Source: an uncultured bacterium (GTDB lineage: Bacteria; Pseudomonadota; Gammaproteobacteria; Burkholderiales; Burkholderiaceae_C). Taken from it: a stretch of DNA of 64,000 nt. Each line of letters starts with the position of its first letter. Position 1 is the first letter of the stretch. Both the position numbers and the translations under genes were made by a program. The notes beneath the pieces are model-generated. The model was not told the DNA's origin. It saw only the letters and a program-made list of their open reading frames with translations, and ran no database searches. Positions 61,292 to 64,000 of this stretch are shown one piece after another. Location of the stretch: contig CAIYQZ010000074.1 of the NCBI GenBank assembly GCA_903928495.1, positions 1-64,000 of the forward strand, written 5' to 3'.

Positions 61292-64000
61292 ATGAGTCTG
61301 TCTGCACCGCCCAACGCCCCCACTGCCGCCGAGCTGCAAGCCCAGGGCCACACGCCCATGATGGCCCAGTACCTGGCGGCCAAAGCCCAGTTCCCCACCA
61401 CGCTGGTGTTCTACCGCATGGGGGACTTTTACGAGCTGTTCTGGGGTGACGCCGAGAAAGCCGCCCGGCTGCTGGACATCACCCTCACCCAGCGCGGCCA
61501 GTCGGCCGGCAAACCCGTGGTCATGGCCGGTGTGCCTTTCCACGCGCTGGAAACCTACCTGGGCCGCCTGCTCAAGCTGGGCGAATCGGTGGCCATTTGC
61601 GAGCAGGTGGGCGAAGTCACCGGCAAAGGCCCGGTGGAGCGCAAAGTGGTGCGCGTGGTCACCCCCGGCACCGTGACCGATGCCGAGCTGCTGGGCGACA
61701 AAGCCGAAAACCTGCTGCTGGCCATCCACACCAGCCCGCGAAACACCACCGGCCTGGCCTGGATGAGCCTGACCCAAGGCCTGATACAACTGGCCGAATG
61801 CACCAGCGACGAGCTGCCCGCCTGGGTCGCCCAGCTAAGCCCCACCGAGCTGCTGTACGGGGCCGACGTGTCACCCGCCTTCGAGGCCCGACTGTTGACC
61901 TTGCCCCGGCTGGTGGCGGGCAACGGCAGCACACTCAGCCTCACGCCACGCCCGGCCTGGCAGTTTGACAGCGGCCTGGGCCGCCAGAAGCTGCTGGCCC
62001 AACTGCAAGCCGCCAGCCTGGCCGCGTGGGATGCCGAGGCCCTGCCCCAGGCCCACGCCGCCGCCAGCGCCCTGCTGGACTTTGCCGAGCACACCCAGGG
62101 CCCGGCGTTCAAAAACCTTGCCCACGCCACCCAACTGCAAGTGGCTCGCCCCCAGGCGCTGGTGCACCTGCCGCCCACCACCCGCCGCAACCTGGAGCTG
62201 ACGCACACCCTGCGCGGCGAAACTACGCCCACCCTGTTCAGCCTGCTGGACACCTGCGAAACCGGCATGGGCAGCCGGGCGCTGAAGCACTGGCTGCTGA
62301 ACCCTGAGCGCGACCGGAGCACTGCCCAGCAGCGCCTGGCAGCTCTGGCCTGGTTGCGCCCCTGGCAAGGCGGCCAGGGCCTGACCGCGCTGCGCCAGGC
62401 CCTGAAGCACTGTGCCGACGCCGAACGCATTGCCGCCCGAACCGCGCTGCGCCAGGTACGCCCCCGCGAGCTGGTGGCGCTGGCCCAAACCCTGCACAAA
62501 TCGGCCCAAATAGGCCATTTTTTTGAAGAGCAAACAAATGAATACCAAAAAGCGGTAGAGGCCAATTTGGCTTCAAAGTCTTCTGCACTGCCCCCGCTGC
62601 TGGTTCAACTCGGCCAGCACCTGCTGCCGCCCCCCGGCTGCGCCGAGCTGCTGACCGCCGCCTTGCTGCCCGAGCCCGCCGCACTGGTGCGCGACGGGGG
62701 TGTCATCAACCACGGCTTTGACGCCGAACTGGACGAGCTGCGCGCCATCCAGACCAACTGCGACGGTTTTTTGCTCGAGCTGGAAACCCGCGAACGCGCC
62801 CGCACAGGCATCACCAACCTGCGCGTGCAGTTCAACAAGGTGCACGGCTTCTACATCGAAGTCACGCAGGGCCAGATCGACAAGGTGCCCGACGACTACC
62901 GCCGCCGCCAGACCCTGAAAAATGCCGAGCGTTTCATCACGCCCGAGCTGAAAACCTTTGAAGACAAGGCCCTGAGCGCACAGGAACGCGCCCTGGCCCG
63001 CGAAAAGTGGTTGTTTGAGCAACTGTTGGACCATCTGCAAGCCTTTGTGCCCGCGCTGGGTGCGCTGGCGCGCAGCCTGGCCGCGTTGGACGCGCTGTGT
63101 GCGCTGGCCGAGCGCTCGCTCACCCTGGGCTGGTGCGCGCCCGAGTTCATGCCGCAACCAGGCATTGAAATCCGCGCAGGCCGCCACCCGGTGGTGGAAG
63201 CACGGCTGGCCGAAACCAGCAGCGGCGCCTTCATTCCCAACGACACGCTCATGGGCCCCAAAGCCCGCATGCACATCGTCACCGGGCCCAACATGGGCGG
63301 CAAAAGCACCTACATGCGCCAGGTGGCCGTCATGGCGCTGCTGGCCAGCATGGGCAGTTACGTGCCCGCGCAAAGCTGCCGCCTGGGCCCGCTGGACGCC
63401 ATCCACACCCGCATTGGCGCGGCAGACGACCTGGCCAACGCCCAGTCCACCTTCATGCTGGAAATGACCGAGGCCGCGCAGATACTGCACAGCGCCAGCC
63501 CGCACAGCCTGGTGCTGATGGACGAAATTGGCCGGGGCACCAGCACCTTTGACGGCCTGGCCCTGGCCAGCAGCATTGCCAAACACCTGCACGACAAGGT
63601 GCAGGCCCTCACCCTGTTTGCCACGCACTACTTTGAATTGACCGAGTTCCCGGCCACCCACCACGGGGCGCAAAACGTGCACGTGAGCGCAGCGGAAAAC
63701 GGCAACGACATCGTGTTCCTGCACCAGATAGAGCCCGGCCCCGCCAGCCGCAGCTACGGCCTGCAAGTGGCCAAGCTGGCCGGTGTGCCCGGCGCGGTGG
63801 TCACCCACGCTCGCCACGCCCTGGCCGCACTCGAAGCCCAGAGCGCCAATGCCCAGCAGCAGGTCGATCTGTTTGCCGCGCCGCCAGTGGCCGCCAGCAA
63901 CGAACCCAGCGCGGTGGAGGCCGAGCTGGCGCGGGTGGACCCCGATGCACTGAGTGCGCGCGATGCGCTGGAATTGATTTACCGACTGAAGAAGCTGCTG
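61292..64000 (+). CDS. mutS: DNA mismatch repair protein MutS, cut by the window edge
   Basis: Recognises mismatches and starts methyl-directed repair. The frame is open for 903 codons to the window end with no stop. The mismatch-reading Phe-x-Glu is in [15 protein letters not shown] near residue 46. The ATPase has Walker [14 protein letters not shown] near 666 and Walker [17 protein letters not shown] near 743, followed by [10 protein letters not shown]. The visible end ([10 protein letters not shown]) is close to the usual C-terminus. In the lever/core region, residues about 405-425 ([17 protein letters not shown]) are encoded by a copy of the dispersed repeat. The start [14 protein letters not shown] at 61292 is preceded by no strong ribosome-binding site. 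Confidence 0.95.
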   Translation, partial: MSLSAPPNAPTAAELQAQGHTPMMAQYLAAKAQFPTTLVFYRMGDFYELFWGDAEKAARLLDITLTQRGQSAGKPVVMAGVPFHALETYLGRLLKLGESVAICEQVGEVTGKGPVERKVVRVVTPGTVTDAELLGDKAENLLLAIHTSPRNTTGLAWMSLTQGLIQLAECTSDELPAWVAQLSPTELLYGADVSPAFEARLLTLPRLVAGNGSTLSLTPRPAWQFDSGLGRQKLLAQLQAASLAAWDAEALPQAHAAASALLDFAEHTQGPAFKNLAHATQLQVARPQALVHLPPTTRRNLELTHTLRGETTPTLFSLLDTCETGMGSRALKHWLLNPERDRSTAQQRLAALAWLRPWQGGQGLTALRQALKHCADAERIAARTALRQVRPRELVALAQTLHKSAQIGHFFEEQTNEYQKAVEANLASKSSALPPLLVQLGQHLLPPPGCAELLTAALLPEPAALVRDGGVINHGFDAELDELRAIQTNCDGFLLELETRERARTGITNLRVQFNKVHGFYIEVTQGQIDKVPDDYRRRQTLKNAERFITPELKTFEDKALSAQERALAREKWLFEQLLDHLQAFVPALGALARSLAALDALCALAERSLTLGWCAPEFMPQPGIEIRAGRHPVVEARLAETSSGAFIPNDTLMGPKARMHIVTGPNMGGKSTYMRQVAVMALLASMGSYVPAQSCRLGPLDAIHTRIGAADDLANAQSTFMLEMTEAAQILHSASPHSLVLMDEIGRGTSTFDGLALASSIAKHLHDKVQALTLFATHYFELTEFPATHHGAQNVHVSAAENGNDIVFLHQIEPGPASRSYGLQVAKLAGVPGAVVTHARHALAALEAQSANAQQQVDLFAAPPVAASNEPSAVEAELARVDPDALSARDALELIYRLKKLL
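62508..62568. repeat. 61-bp dispersed repeat copy embedded in frame in mutS
   Basis: The ends AAATAGGCC (62508-62516) and GGCCAATTT (62560-62568) are inverted repeats of each other with one mismatch. On the reverse strand it contains GGCCTCTACCGCTT and TTGGTATT, as in the nirB-nirD element, and TTCATTTGTTTGCTCTT, as in trmJ. It is far more AT-rich than flanking mutS sequence and contains no stop in the mutS frame. Confidence 0.7.

Noticed and set aside
1-64000. CRISPR array, prophage or plasmid functions
   Set aside because: No regularly spaced direct repeats, cas genes, integrase or phage structural genes were seen; apart from the left-edge element the content is chromosomal core and metabolic genes.

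Overview
The window looks like a chromosomal segment of a Betaproteobacterium in the order Burkholderiales, most likely family Comamonadaceae (Rhodoferax/Hydrogenophaga/Limnohabitans-like). The family call is an inference from gene order: rpsO-pnp-quinone oxidoreductase-tpiA-secG-tRNA-Leu-nuoA to N-DUF2818-NUDIX-DUF1178 on one strand, the pmbA/DUF615/mog cluster, and protein sequence style. The species cannot be named from the sequence alone.

Layout. (1) 1-1105: the edge of a probable insertion sequence has cut off the 3' end of a lipoprotein-type msrA; an exported msrB lies beside it. (2) 1290-4514: an ABC exporter half-transporter and a glutamate dehydrogenase, both on the + strand. (3) 4531-25441: a run of about 21 kb entirely on the - strand. 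Read in transcription order it is rpsO, pnp, a quinone oxidoreductase, tpiA, secG, tRNA-Leu(GAG), all fourteen genes of respiratory complex I (nuoA-nuoN) and three small accessory genes. (4) 25575-29238 (- strand): a PLP aminotransferase, an orphan Leu/Ile/Val-type binding protein and tsaD. (5) 29353-41808 (+ strand): a complete nitrate-assimilation locus. It holds the nitrate-responsive antiterminator nasR, a sigma-54 promoter with an RNA leader, an ABC nitrate transporter (nrtABD-type), nirBD, a molybdenum nitrate reductase (nasA) with a fused BFD iron-sulfur tail, ybiB and the siroheme methylase cobA. (6) 41812-47965: two large membrane histidine kinases and a single-domain response regulator. 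(7) 48066-58315: housekeeping genes (YhiN-like flavoprotein, tautomerase, rpsU, yqeY, an EamA transporter, pmbA, darP, mog, a SPOR protein, cysE, trmJ, suhB). (8) 58336-64000: a soluble multi-PAS histidine kinase, divergent from mutS, which runs off the right edge.

How the genes work together. Nitrate taken up by the Nrt transporter would be reduced by NasA (Mo cofactor; mog inserts molybdate into the pterin) to nitrite, then by NirBD (siroheme; CobA makes its precursor) to ammonium, which GdhA could assimilate. NasR has a NIT sensor and an ANTAR RNA-binding domain. The leader upstream of nrtA contains two hairpins with the same six-base loop AACGGC, each carrying the A1/G4 pattern known for ANTAR targets. 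The second hairpin overlaps one arm of a long competing stem, so nitrate control by antitermination can be read directly from the DNA.

The most unusual signal is a family of short AT-rich dispersed repeats of about 60 bp. One copy lies between nirB and nirD with 9-bp terminal inverted repeats. Related copies are embedded in frame inside mutS and trmJ, and a second motif family (GCGCTT-N16-CAGCTAT) sits inside ybiB and the YhiN-like gene.
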